NCBI GenBank assembly: GCA_030141605.1
Contig: JAQGDQ010001257.1
Span: 1 to 51,596 of the forward strand
Length of the DNA stretch: 51,596 nt
Reading direction: 5' to 3'
DNA from: Tubiluchus corallicola
Taxonomy: Eukaryota; Priapulida; Priapulimorpha; Priapulimorphida; Tubiluchidae
Position numbers and translations under genes: made by a program. Under the pieces are notes generated by a model, which was not told the origin of the DNA, searched no databases, and was given only the letters and a program-made list of their open reading frames with translations. Positions 34,684 to 45,720 of the stretch are shown here, one piece after another. Within the stretch, counting starts at the first letter, position 1; every line of letters begins with the position of its first letter.

Positions 34684-36350
34684 TTAATTTATCATAACTA
34701 CACATTTGCTGCAAATATAAAACCATATCTTAGGTAACAATTTATTACTATGCTTTAACTTGTAACACCCAAGAAAATGATCAGTGAATTAATGATCATA
34801 AATTATTAATGCTTGCTAACCACATCAGAATAGGAATTTTAAACTATGTCACTAAATTTTCCACAAAGTTTATGACTTAGAATTATTCTTACAAGCACTT
34901 TCTTGTACTTTAAGAGAAAACATATGACAAAATTACACAAATTCTTGCTGTGGCTTTGTTTATAATTGTTTACTTTATAATTGTAAATACATATAAACTA
35001 GAATGCTATCTTGCAAAAATGTACAATTACATAAGTAAAAAATGTGCTGAACATATGGAAAATATTCTAGTACCCGGAGAAAAATTCAAAAATCCGAAAT
35101 GGCAACCAAAATTATTATATTTTAAAAATCATTTCTGTACCAACATTTTTGAAATTTGTGAAAAATCGAGAACTATTTAACAACAACATGATTAAAATTA
35201 GGAAAACTTACAATGCAAAAATAAAAAATAAGAAATTTAAAGTAACAATCAACACAAAAATGCATTTCAGAAATAACTAATATTCATTTGAATGCAACCA
35301 ACAATAAATCTCTAAACATAGCCTAAGGCAAAAATGCTCCAATGCAAAAATTAAAAAATGTTAAATAATTTATAAAAATAATCAACTTGTCCTCAAATTG
35401 TTTTGACAACAAACTCTTTGCAATAAAAAAAATTTAGGCAAAAATGAAAAACAAAATGTCCAATACGAACATACAAGATTCACTTCCGTAAATGCTAAGC
35501 AATAGAATCATTTTAAGTGCTGTGAACAACTGAATTCCTGATTTGCACCACGTTTATACCCAGGAAGCAGATATACCATAAACCAGTAGTTTTCAGCTAA
35601 ATATTTTCCTGCTTGCAAAATTTAAACGAGGTTGTTGCAAGAGCCTGTTGAATATCCTTAGAATAACAGAAATCATTTAAATGTTCAATAATTCTAAAAT
35701 AGAATTCTAATAATGATTTTCTATCCATGACTTAAAATAGGTATCATATCAGTCAGGCAACCAGGCTAGCAAACTTGGACTGAAGTCAATTTCATAATTA
35801 AACTCTCACCATCTGCTATTTGCATGAGACATTACCCAGCCAACCAATCAGCACCTTAGAGAGTTATACTTGTTTGAAGGGGGCGTATCTACCAAAAGGC
35901 TAACAGCTGTAGCCAAGAACATCAAATTGTGAGGGTGCCAGATTTTAGGGTCCCAGTGTTAAAATTTTTTATTCCCACACGTGTCCTTTCGTCTAAAGTG
36001 AGTATTTATAATACCCCACAAGCAGTTACGTTGACTGCTTTTATATAAGCACCACAATTGTTTCATGAAAGTTACTACTGACACAGACTACTTCAGCGAT
36101 AAGTGCTATTCAAATACAAGCAATTAACAAGAACCATGTAAGTAATAGAGAGGAGCTACTAATATACCACAGAACAATCTATACTGGGCTTTATATTATA
36201 CTGATAACCATAAATTCATATGGGAGATGGGCAGGATTAAACTGTCAGCTTAGGACGTCGAAATGTCTCGATATGCCCTTGATCAGAGCAGTTGCTGTGA
36301 AATATTTTACCGAGCTGTACGAAGTGCCATGTTAAGAAAACTTAGAATAG
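34684..36350. repeat. Segmental duplication, copy 2
   Basis: Direct, diverged copy of 28884-30835, without the two later insertions. The order and spacing of shared blocks are preserved. The open frames inside are not conserved between copies, so the segment is non-coding. Confidence 0.8.
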
Positions 36351-36558
36351 CTGACTAATGTTGTTTCACGCTGGCAAAATTGCATATGTGTCACAGTTAT
36401 AAGGTTTCTTTCCCAAGTGACTGATTTAAACTGTACACAAATGAGTAAAAGTTGCAGCCCAGTGAGTTGGTTCTTAGGTGTTATTTCAAACTACTTATAA
36501 CAGCAGAGCAAGCATCACACTTTTAAGGCTTAGATTCTCCAGTAGCACAGCATGACAA

Positions 36559-37512
36559 TCAAGACCTCTGTAAGACACGTTTGCGGTGAGCTTTTGAATG
36601 ACGTTGTAAAGTGACTGAATCAACGAATGTAGCATCACAGTCAACACACTTAAAAGGCCTTTCTCTTTTGTGACTTTGTAAGTGGTATACTAATTGATTA
36701 GGATGTGCAAAAGTAACATTACACTCTGTTTTCTGTTTGGTATGACTTTTCAGATGGCTGCTCAGTTGCCCCAATCTAGCAAAAGCTAAATCACACTGAT
36801 TACATTGAAATGGTTTCTGTCCTGAGTGAGTTGCAAAATGACATTTTAAGGTATCTGCAGAAGTGAATGCAGCATCACATAAGTGACACTTAAAAGGTTT
36901 TTGTCCTGTGTGGTTTAAAACGTGAGCTTTCAGTTTCCCAGAATGAGTAAATCCTGCGCCGCAATCATTGCACAGATATGGTTTTCTGAAGATGTGAATG
37001 GATACATGTAATTTTAGATACCCAGACGAAGCAAAAGAAGCGTCACACAAATGACACTTGTAAGGCTTTTCTCCCGCGTGAGTCCTGAGATGCCGTTTTA
37101 AATGATTTGACCTTGCAAATGCGCAGCCGCACTGATCACATTGATAAGGTTTTTCTCCGGTGTGACGTCTTTCGAGTTCGGTTAAATTGTATCGATATTT
37201 GAAGGAAGCATCACAGTGTTTGCACTGAAAAGGTCGTTTGCCTGTATGCACTTGCAAGTGTTTTTTCAAATGACTGACATTCATAAAAGATGCACCACAC
37301 TGATCACACTGATAAGGTTTTACTCCTAAGTGACTTCTATTGTGCCGTCTCAAATTACTCAAATAGTGGAAAGAAGCATTGCACAGTTCACAATGAAAAT
37401 GCCTTTCGCCCGTGTGAGTCATCACGTGTTCTTTAAAATAATTAGCACTGGAAAAAGCAGCATTGCACTTATCACACTTGTAAGGATTTACCTCCGAGTG
37501 AATTCTTCTATG
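36559..37512 (-). CDS. C2H2 zinc-finger C-terminal open frame (fingers 6-16)
   Basis: Uninterrupted frame after the nonsense codon. It encodes eleven fingers, from YKCDKCNAAF to FKCVDCDATF, and ends KRVLQRS. A downstream ATG at 37422 could start a protein with fingers 7-16. Whether it is expressed alone is unknown. Confidence 0.65.
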   Translation of the reverse strand, partial: HRRIHSEVNPYKCDKCNAAFSSANYFKEHVMTHTGERHFHCELCNASFHYLSNLRRHNRSHLGVKPYQCDQCGASFMNVSHLKKHLQVHTGKRPFQCKHCDASFKYRYNLTELERRHTGEKPYQCDQCGCAFARSNHLKRHLRTHAGEKPYKCHLCDASFASSGYLKLHVSIHIFRKPYLCNDCGAGFTHSGKLKAHVLNHTGQKPFKCHLCDAAFTSADTLKCHFATHSGQKPFQCNQCDLAFARLGQLSSHLKSHTKQKTECNVTFAHPNQLVYHLQSHKRERPFKCVDCDATFVDSVTLQRHSKAHRKRVLQRS

Positions 37513-38339
37513 TCATTCTAAATTACCCGAATAACGAAATGAAGCCTCACACTCTTCACAGTGAAAACGTATTTTTCCAACACGAGCTCTTAGATGTTGC
37601 TTCACATAACACATATCAGCAAAAGCAGCTCCACATTCATCACACTTGTAAGGTTTCTCTCCTAAATGAATCCCTTGGTGACGCTTTAAATTGTCAAAGT
37701 ATCGGAACGAAGCTCTGCACTGCATGCAGTAAAAGCGCTTTGCCTTCGCGTGTGTTTCAAATGGCCCGACTGACCAAAAGCAGCATCACACTGATCACAA
37801 TTAAAAGGTTTCTGTTTTGTGTGAATTTTTAGATGTTCTGTCAAATGACTAGAGTCTGTAAAAGTAGAATCACAGTGGCTGCACTTGAAAGGCTTTGTGT
37901 AAATTGCAGCACGTTCGTTCAACTTCGGAGACTCAGTAAGCACAGTTTTGCAATGTGCTGCTTCAGCAGTATTTATCATGAGGGCCTTTTCATCAATTTT
38001 AGCACGGTAATCGTCGCCGTTATCAACCGAAACAAAACTTGCCCCTAAGGCAGGCATACTGTCATTTTGTAGGAAGCCTTTTACAGAATCAAATGAAACA
38101 ACGTACTCGCTTTTTATCTGTTTGTATTTGCCTTGAGTATCATGAGTGACTGTTACACCATCGTTCCTCTTTCGCACCTCGTTCTGGACGGAAACAGTCG
38201 GCTCAGTTTTTACAAGCAAACACTCGGTTTGTTCGTTTAATCTTTTCGACTCATTACTGTTGTTGTGGTTTTCAAAAAACTTCTCTGTATCAGCAGCCTC
38301 AACAGCTGCACAAACTGTGTGAACATCCCATTCCGTCAT
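36559..38339 (-). pseudogene. C2H2 zinc-finger gene, 16 fingers, disrupted
   Basis: The ATG at 38339 lies just inside an exon whose acceptor is TTTTTGCAG (exon start 38354), so a 5' non-coding exon lies upstream. The N-terminal 140 residues are acidic and low in order, with two SUMO-type motifs (VKTE, IKSE). Sixteen TGEKPY-linked C2H2 fingers follow, so the product would be a nuclear DNA-binding protein. There are two lesions: a frameshift inside finger 2 near 37765 (GQSGHLK then lost spacing), and CGA-to-TGA in finger 5 at 37513-37515 (GNLE-stop-HRRIH). Several fingers have also lost zinc ligands: finger 4 second His to Arg, finger 9 first His to Leu, and finger 15 lost its first Cys by deletion. 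A recent pseudogene is the simplest reading. Confidence 0.8.
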
Positions 38340-38624
38340 TATTGACGTCTTTTTCTGCAAAAAGAAACAGCAGCGCTAAATTTATTCTGATTCATTACCC
38401 TGTGATTATGCGTAATCGCAATATTAGCAAAATAATTATTGAAACTTCTGTAATAAGTTTTATTGGATATTTTACGTTATTGGGACCAAAATGTACGTCA
38501 CTTCCGAACAAGTTTAACAAGAATTCGCAAAGGAAAATAAAGTACCTTTTTAATTCTTTTAATTTTAACATTACGCTAATTGAAAATACAAGTAGAAAAT
38601 CACTAATGAAATTTACGTCTAACG

Positions 38625-38998
38625 AGCTTAAGAACCTAGTTAAAGTCCAGTCCTTGATTACAGACCGAACTTAAGAACCTAGTTAAAAGTCCAGTACTTG
38701 ACTACAAATTGAATTTAAGAACATAGTTAAAGTCCAGCCCTTGATTACAGATCGAACTTAAGAACCTAGTTAAAAGTCCAGTACTTGACTACAAATTGAA
38801 TTTAAGAACCTAGTTAAAGTCCAGTCCTTGATTACACATTGAACTTAAGAACCTAGTTAAAGTCCAGTCCTTGATTACAGATTGAACTTAAGAACCTAGT
38901 TAAAGTCCAGTTCTTGATTACAGATCGAACTTAAGAACCTAGTTAAAAGTCCAGTACTTGACTACAAATTGAATTTAAGAACATAGTTGAAAATCCTG
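38625..38998. repeat. ~60-bp tandem repeat, about 6 copies
   Basis: Units built on TTAAGAACCTAGTTAAAGTC and CAGTCCTTGATTACAGATTG, in two alternating subtypes (TTGATTACAG and TTGACTACAAA). It lies upstream of the zinc-finger gene. Confidence 0.88.
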
Positions 38999-39175
38999 CC
39001 TTGATTACCGATTGTCCTTGAATTCACCGGCTGGATAGGCTGCAATGCCATAAGCAGTTATTTCAAATCGTTTTTTGAATGTTGCTACCAAGTCTGTTGG
39101 CGCATTTCATCTTTTTTACTCATAAGAAAACTCACGGCTTCCCCTTTAACTGAGAGCTACATCAGCATCTGTGAA

Positions 39176-39545
39176 TGTTGTGGAGATCACTGGCATCTAT
39201 TAGAATTAAATAGAACATTGTAGAATGTTCCGTTAGAATAATCGTCTTACCTTGTAGAATGTTCTAGAAAGAAATATCTAGAATGTTCCCTGGCACCCTA
39301 TATAAGACGAAGCAGGCCGCTGAGAGAGGCACGCAGATTTTACACGGGCGCCACTTACACATTCTCTTGTATGCTTGCATTTTCAGATACACTTAAACGT
39401 TTTCCAGATTTTCACGTTTACTGTAAACATTTCGCGCTCCTTCATACTTTTGTGTTGTAGAATTCTCGCTTAATAAACTAGTTTAATTTGACGAAGTGTT
39501 TCCTGGTTTTCTCTACGAGCCTTCCGAGAGAAACAAAACACAACA
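39176..39545 (+). mobile_element. Solo LTR of an LTR retrotransposon
   Basis: 370 bp, starting TGTTGTGGAG and ending AACACAACA, i.e. short inverted TGTTGTG/CACAACA ends. It is flanked by near-identical 5-bp sites (GTGAA before, GTGAG after). It has a TATA box (TATATAAG at 39299-39306), an AATAAA at 39472-39477 and heat-shock-type boxes upstream of the TATA. No internal coding region adjoins it, so it is a solo LTR left by recombination. Confidence 0.75.
39257..39269 (+). promoter_or_regulatory. Heat-shock-element-like GAAnnTTCnnGAA in LTR
   Basis: GAATGTTCTAGAA is a perfect alternating three-box HSE (GAA-TTC-GAA), 30 bp upstream of the TATA box. Further GAA/TTC boxes flank it (TAGAATGTTCC upstream near 39221 and downstream near 39279). 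Confidence 0.6.
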
Positions 39546-39659
39546 GTGAGAGAAAAATCTAAGTTCACTACTCAAGCTGCATTTCAATTATTTAAATACT
39601 AGATAAATTAAATACTAAAGCGCAATTCACAGTGAATCCGGTTATTACAATGCCTCATT

Positions 39660-39725
39660 TATACATATATTTATATTATAAATATATATTATATATAAAT
39701 ATATAATTATATATATCTATATACA
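39660..39725. repeat. AT-only low-complexity tract
   Basis: About 65 bp of almost pure A/T (TATATTTATATTATAAATA and similar). Nothing else is called between the LTR and 40180. Confidence 0.8.
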
Positions 39726-40179
39726 GATAATTTGCATGATGCTGTACAAATTCTTCAACAAGCATTGCAGCTCAAATGTATGTTATGGAGGTAAGGTAAC
39801 CTTTTGTATATCTTTAATATTATGTAATCATCAATGCTAATCCTAAAGAATTTTAAGATACTTTCAACTTTTTTCTTCATCACTAAACATACATGTTTAT
39901 CCTCTTTTGCTACAAGCGAAAAATTAATTTTTTTCTTCCTTTGGCTCTAGGTCCTAATATAATATTAATTTTAAATGCGTAAAGTTTAAATATAGATAGT
40001 CACATGTGTCTTTTCTTTCCCATTAATGAACATTGATCATTATAAACTAACATATTGGTATAATAATTCAATTTCCATTCGTCTTAAATGGTACATGCGC
40101 ATTAATGATATTATATTAGTAACAACACCCTGAGAGGGTGGCTGACCTCGATAACTTAGAGTTCTTTCGCCACCCTTTC

Positions 40180-40300
40180 ACCACTAATCAATAATTACTT
40201 TTGCACTTTGTAATATTATTGTATGTTGTTCAGATTTATAAATCTCTTAGTTATATATTTTGCTATTTTAAAAATTTTCATTTATTCCACGCCAGGAAAG
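40180..40300. mobile_element. Fragment of the 9.6-10.5 kb foldback family
   Basis: About 110 bp similar to the loop at 9915-10015: shared AATCAATAAT, TTTTGCA, TTGAATGTTG-like and AATTATAAAT blocks. The overlapping 86- and 141-codon frames are not convincing genes. Confidence 0.6.
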
Positions 40301-40824
40301 CAATTGATTGTATATCTGTTGATTTATTTATGGACTACATCTCTATTAAAATATTTGTTGTCCACGTTAATATCCATCTGGGTATATCTCCGCCGACATT
40401 TATATACACTCATAGTTGTAGTTGGCCAATCCGAAAGAGAACAAGACCCACATTATGTTGACCATTGTCTCTGCGCTGGACATTTCGTTTGTCTATTGTT
40501 TAGCGAAAAAATATTTTTATTTGTCTGTAGATTCTACAATCACGTCTTCCTAAAATGTAACTCATCATCATCACTTGTAGTGTTTCGTGAAAGACAATAT
40601 GGGAAATCAGGCAATTTTTTCGTTGTCTTGACGTCTTTGTTAATTTAAAATTCGTGAGGTGTTACTGCTGAACATTTCTATATTTTTCTTGACCGTTCTT
40701 TCCTGGTTCTGGGACACGACACTTTCTTAACTTGGGCACAAAACGAACAATCAACTTTGCAGAAGTTTTAACACTGAAAAACTCAGACATGACCTGAGTC
40801 GTGCATGCAGTTAAAATATATGTA

Positions 40825-41512
40825 GGATACACTGGCTTCACAACAAAAACTAATTTAAGATAGGGAGAGGACCAGTGTGTATGTAGTCACTGGACCCTGG
40901 ACCATACAATTATACTGAAGGTAAGTCAGCTAGTAGAATGCAACAGGATTAGCACTAGATGGCAGCACCTAACTACAATGTACAATAAACTTCACCTATG
41001 CAGAGTTGTACAGGCTTCACAACAACCATTAATTTAAGATAGAGAGAGGACCAGTGTGTATGTTGTCACTGGACCATACAATTATACTGAAGATAAGTCA
41101 GCTGGTAGAATGTAACAAGATTAGCACATAGATGGCAGCACCTAACTACAATGTACAATAAACTTCACCTATGCAGAGTTGTACAGGCTTCACAACAACC
41201 ATTAATTTAAGATAGAGAGAGGACCAGTGTGTATGTTGTCACTGGACCATACAATTATACTGAAGATAAGTCAGCTGGTAGAATGTAACAAGATTAGCAC
41301 ATAGATGGCAGCACCTAACTACAATGTACAATAAACTTCACCTATGCAGAGTTGTACAGGCTTCACAACAACCATTAATTTAAGATAGAGGACCACTGTG
41401 TATGTAGTCAGAGGACCATACAATTATACTGAAGGTAAGTCACCTAGTAGAATGCAACAAGATTACCACATAGATGGCAGCACCTAACTATAATGTACAA
41501 ATACCAACTTCC
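40825..41512. repeat. 173-bp satellite-like tandem repeat, four copies
   Basis: Four direct copies, 173 bp apart, with landmarks AGGCTTCACAACAACCATTA, AGGACCAGTGTGTATG, GCACATAGATGGCAGCACC and AATAAACTTCACCTATGCAG. The middle copies are nearly identical; the outer ones are more diverged. Confidence 0.92.
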
Positions 41513-41961
41513 ACAAACACAATCTAATGTTAGTTTTATTATGAAAGAAGTAAAGATTAGTTATCAATTACTCTCGACTCTTGACAAACGGATCATGTAT
41601 AATCTGTATGGACTTTCGTTTTTAACGAAACTTAATAATTCTTAACGTGAACTTACAGTTGAACAAGAAGAAGTGATCTTGTGATTGTGCTATGAGCTTG
41701 ACCTTCTCAACATTTAGGAGAAAAGTCTCCCCCCACTTATAACTTCCGGAATATTCCCACCGTGCCAGGTGTGGCAAAAAGAGTGAAAAGACGAACAATG
41801 ATGATGACATCCTGTAAAAAAAACAAAAGGGAAATGGTCAAAAAAGTTAATCATTAATTAACATCAATTATAATTTATACTCACAAACTTGTGTCGTTCA
41901 TCATAACGTTTACGTCTTCGCCGGGAACACTCCTGTAGATCAAGGAAAACCTCATCATTCT

Positions 41962-42400
41962 CATCAACTTAATGGCATTAATTAACTTTGTTCACTAGGA
42001 GAAAAAGGGGTTTGCAAAGGGGAAAATTTGCTCTCTTTATGAGTAGGTTAGCTGGCATCGTAATAGGAAGGCAAAGTGGTATGTGAAAGATCTGGGTGAG
42101 AAGAAAATGTTTTTCTTTTTTTTTGCACTAATTGCTACTCTAATTCAAGGGCACTGTTATACTATATTCTTATTCTAGAGCTAGGATTATAGTGCAAAAA
42201 AAAAGAAAAACATTTTCTTTTCTTTTTTATAGTCCTGATTGCGTAGCTGAGTAAGTTTATAATAAACTAGAACTTCTAAATACCACTTTCCCTTCATATT
42301 AAGATACCAGTTTATCTACTCATAAAGATAACCACGTTTTCCCCTTTGCAAGCCCCTTTTTCTCCTAGTGAACAAAGTCAATTAACTCCATCAACTGCTG
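41962..42400. mobile_element. Long hairpin element
   Basis: Left arm about 41962-42130, right arm about 42188-42400. CTTTGTTCACTAGGAGAAAA pairs with TTTTCTCCTAGTGAACAAAG, and the inner AAAATGTTTTTCTTTTTTTT pairs with its complement. The right arm carries an extra 35-40 bp (TATAGTCCTGATTGCGTAGC) that recurs inverted at 43029-43059. Confidence 0.82.
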
Positions 42401-42404
42401 ACAA

Positions 42405-43047
42405 GGTCTTCGCATTTCTAACTGTCTCACTTCCACGTTTGATTACCCTATCATATGTAAATTATTAGCTTCGAATGTAGGTGGCAGCACCTATGTGAAC
42501 TTACCTGTAATTTTACCTGTGAAGTTGGAAATTAGGTTGTGCCTCGCTAAACATGCTCACAGAAGCCTCGGCAAACGTTAAATAATGTTTGATAAATGTT
42601 CAAGTGTAGCTTCTTTACCTGATTTGCTGTAAACCAGTATGACGTTTCAAGGATCTATTAAGTTGTTATAGCCGCACGATGTGAGTAATATTTACTTTAT
42701 TATCTTAAATTATAATAATTAGATTATTATACATTTGTAATCAGTGAAAAGCAGTCAAATTTATTATTTTCATTTTTTTATGTATACAGAAATAAAGATT
42801 TCTGAGAACACCATATGCTATGAAGGAAATTCTTTGTGTTCACGTCACAGTGTACTTCAATTTTTCTGAGAAGAGTCTTTGCCTTTGTCAGCCGAGCTAT
42901 CTCCAGGTGTGCTCATATTTCACGCATGATTGACGTGCTATAAGAAAAAAAGGAAAAAAATTTGGTGTAATGTCAACCACTTGGAAATCCTTGACTTTTT
43001 GACAGTTGAGGAAGGCTAGTAGGGTCAACTCAGCTACGCAATCAGGA
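42405..43047. other. Transposon-related spacer
   Basis: No gene recognised. It is bounded by the inverted copies of CTCAGCTACGCAATCAGGAC at about 42222-42250 and 43029-43059, so it may be the inside of an element about 840 bp long. Confidence 0.4.
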
Positions 43048-43163
43048 CTATAAAAAAGTCAACTCATCTCCGACCGCCTCAACACCATGCTCTTTGAATT
43101 TGTTGTCTTGGTTGATCCAATGAGACAGCTCATTCAGTTCTTGCTGAAATTTCCGTTTCATTT
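43048..43163 (-). CDS. Candidate small terminal exon (38 codons), possibly transposon-derived
   Basis: On the minus strand a consensus-like acceptor (TTTTGACAG) precedes AAATGAAACGG. The frame from the ATG at 43161 reads KRKFQQELNELSHWINQDNK and then KEHGVEAVGDE to TAG. The amphipathic, charged composition looks coding. The stop lies inside the repeated CAGCTACGCAATCAGGACTA block, which suggests a transposon gene or a fused exon. No family assigned. Confidence 0.35.
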
Positions 43164-43299
43164 CTGTCAAAAGGTAACATTTAGTTAGTTTATTATAATT
43201 AACGTATAATTTATTATCTAATTCAGGGAAACCTGATTATCTGATTATAAGGGTTCAGAAAGCAGACACTAGTTTAATGATGCAGTAGGATTGAACATC

Positions 43300-43365
43300 A
43301 TAGAACCGGCACCTTTCGAATCACAGTTCGTGATTCATCTGGGCAGAGGGAATTATATTTCGGTA
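43300..43365 (+). repeat. Fragment of the 3' cluster gene
   Basis: ACCTTTCGAAT and GATTCATCTGGGCAGAGGGA match 44655-44700, 48045-48090 and 51065-51110. An isolated, diverged piece of the amplified unit. Confidence 0.75.
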
Positions 43366-43950
43366 GGCGGCATTTCGCGCACCAAAATTTCAATTGGTAA
43401 AAAACACGTGATCGCACACGCAACTTTACCATCGATACCCGACGTAAGGCTCAATGAATATGAACAATTATTTTTGAAAAAAAGACCGTATCAATTTTAT
43501 CATTGCTAAACAAGAAGAACATAGAATGTGGATTTCGCCTAGCTCAAGGGAAGGGCTAACGCTATCTCTATCTTATTCAACGCATTACAATTCCATGGGA
43601 AAGTTTTCTCATGCAAGATGATGATGATGACGATGATGATTAGAGATCATTATGGGATTTTCTGCTAGCTGGACGGCCTTGAATTATGATTATGATTTGC
43701 GAACTTATTTTAATTTCTGCAAGATGACCAAAAGAAATATGTTTTCTTTGCAAAAAACTTGGTAATGTCGAGACGCACTAACGAGATTAGACATCATTTA
43801 GCCAAAAACTCTTCTAATTGTAATTTAACTGGGGAAATTTGCTAATTTTTTCAAATAAAAGAGTGGCTCTTATCAATGTTTAGACCACACACGGTCACTG
43901 CAGCAACAGCAGGAACAGTGTCAGTCAGTCAGAGAGTCATAGAGACCATC

Positions 43951-44381
43951 ATGTCTTCGAATACTACTGTTTCAGTTACCACAACTGTAGCGAATAATCA
44001 GGGTGCCAATGAAAATGATTTTATTGAAAACAAGGAGGTGTATAAGTGAAAATTTAAAATTGGCCGTGCGTCGACGCTTTCTCTATGATGATCACCAGGT
44101 GAGTTTAACTAAATACATCTTTCTTTCTTTTTTGTAATATATATATATATTTCAATGAATATATCATTTTCTGATCAATGTCTCCCATTTACTTGCAGAT
44201 TTATCTCGCGAGGGGCAGCTCCATTACGCGGAGTCGCGATGACGATGTGTTGACATTGCTCGGGGGCATTCTTATGGGCACTGAATTTGTTCTCGCTCTT
44301 CTGGAAGGGATGAGCTTAATAGATTTGGAAAAAAGTATAATGGCCTCTTTGTTTGGCGGCTTGGATGCATGCACAATAGAT
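43951..44381 (+). pseudogene. Unknown two-exon gene upstream of the amplified units, frameshifted
   Basis: Exon 1 starts MSSNTTVSVTTTVANNQG. It is stopped at TGA 44047, but one base later the sequence continues ENLKLAVRRRFLYDDHQ to a donor (CACCAG|GTGAGT at 44098). Exon 2 follows the acceptor TTACTTGCAG at 44199, in phase 0, and encodes IYLARGSSITRSRDDDVLTL then LEKSIMASLFGGLDACTID. It ends at a good donor GAT|GTAAGA, with a 99-nt intron to TTTTATTGCAG. After splicing an in-frame TGA follows at once. An open frame nearby (MEEDFLPRHG, SRASSGRGR) may be its former 3' part. I do not recognise the family. Confidence 0.5.
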
Positions 44382-44730
44382 GTAAGATTTCTGGGGCCAT
44401 TTCATTGACAATTATTGAATACGTTCACGGTTCACGTGAACTGCGACTGTTTAGGAGCTAATGCACGAATTTTATTGCAGAAATGAGAAAAACTTTTTCA
44501 AACAACATTGGAAGTATTCAATTCGAACATAGATCACAAAATTCGATTTGCTATTAGAAAAATGGAGGAGGATTTTTTACCACGACACGGGTTGACAAAC
44601 GAAATAGTGTCCATTGACGTCGTTAGCCGTGCTAGCAGTGGCCGTGGCAGAACCAACACCTTTCGAATTGCTGTTCTCGATTCATCTGGGCAGAGGGAAT
44701 TATGTTTTTTTCTTTTTCTTTTTCTTGAGA

Positions 44731-44823
44731 AATAAAATTTTTAAGCATTGATTATTTAACAGCAACAAAAGTGCATTTTAGAGTTCTGTGCACTCATTGT
44801 CTAAATGTAGATCTTTCAATAAA
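44731..44823 (+). terminator. Candidate poly(A) signals in unit 1
   Basis: AATAAA at 44731-44736 and 44818-44823, conserved in unit 2 (about 48117 and 48199). In unit 3 the first is mutated to AATGAA. They may end the transcript that carries the SRASSGRGR frame. Confidence 0.4.
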
Positions 44824-44851
44824 ATTCCGCTAATGCAATTTAAGAGTGTTG

Positions 44852-44856
<5 letters not shown>

Positions 44857-44885
<29 letters not shown>
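44857..44885. repeat. (TA)n microsatellite, also at ~48236-48267 and ~51264-51288
   Basis: The same (TA)n tract lies at the same place in all three tandem units, with differing length. Confidence 0.9.
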
Positions 44886-44887
<2 letters not shown>

Positions 44888-45142
44888 CTCTAATAAAATA
44901 CTCACGAGCCATTATTTTCTTACAGAGTTTGAGTAAATAGAAACGAATGCGAATATACTGTAGAAGCAAATCCCTCTACAGTTCTGCAATGAATAATTAA
45001 GTCTAGTTTTCCAATGTGTCGCCCTTGTATATCGATTTAGTAGGACGATCATTTGGGTCACTAAGCACTGAAATTGGCTATTTAAACAATGCTGCTCCAT
45101 TATTTAGTTACTATTTGAGCTACGTACACATTCTTTCTTTAG

Positions 45143-45445
45143 ATATTTGGCAATAGTTTCATGAAAGTTACAACAATGGAGAACGATTAGGATGATGACA
45201 GCCATATTAGTAAGTGTAATATACAGTTACCTATTTGAGCCACGTACACGTCTTTCTTTTTAGATATTTGGCAATAGTTCATGAAAGTTACAACAATGGA
45301 GAACGGTGGGATGATGACAGCCATATTAGTAAGTGTAATATACAGTTACTATTTGAGCAACGTACACGTCTTTCTTTAGATATTTGGCAATAGTTTCATG
45401 AAAGTTACAACAATGGAGAACGGTGGGATGATGACAGCCATATTA
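45143..45445 (+). repeat. Three tandem mini-exon modules (unit 1)
   Basis: Three direct modules of about 117-121 bp. Each holds an acceptor (CTTTCTTTAG), a 65-67-nt putative exon (45143-45209, 45264-45328, 45380-45445) and a strong donor (TTA|GTAAGT). Each putative exon contains a well-placed ATG (ACAACAATGG) and encodes MENGGMMTAIL. The first copy has a 1-base gain and the second a 1-base loss; the third is 66 nt and in frame. Confidence 0.55.
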
Positions 45446-45720
45446 GTAAGTATTTTCCGCTAGTTTGATGTGACCTCAGATTTAAGACCACCATTACCAA
45501 AGCTTATTTTAATTTCCACATAATAATCATAATAGTTGTACTCTTGATTTATGAGCACAATTAGCAAAGCTCATTTTAATTTCCGCATAATAACCATTAA
45601 TATATTTATTTGTAAAAAAAAACACTACGTAATTGGGACGTAATAACGAGATTAGGCGAGAGCATTAGGGCGAGAAAAAAATCCCTTCTAATTGTAATTT
45701 AAGAAGAGTTGTTTCCGCGA

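Noticed and set aside
44912-45100. 62-codon minus-strand frame identical in units 1 and 2
   Set aside because: Identity reflects recent duplication, not selection; there is no domain, and it overlaps plus-strand splice sites.
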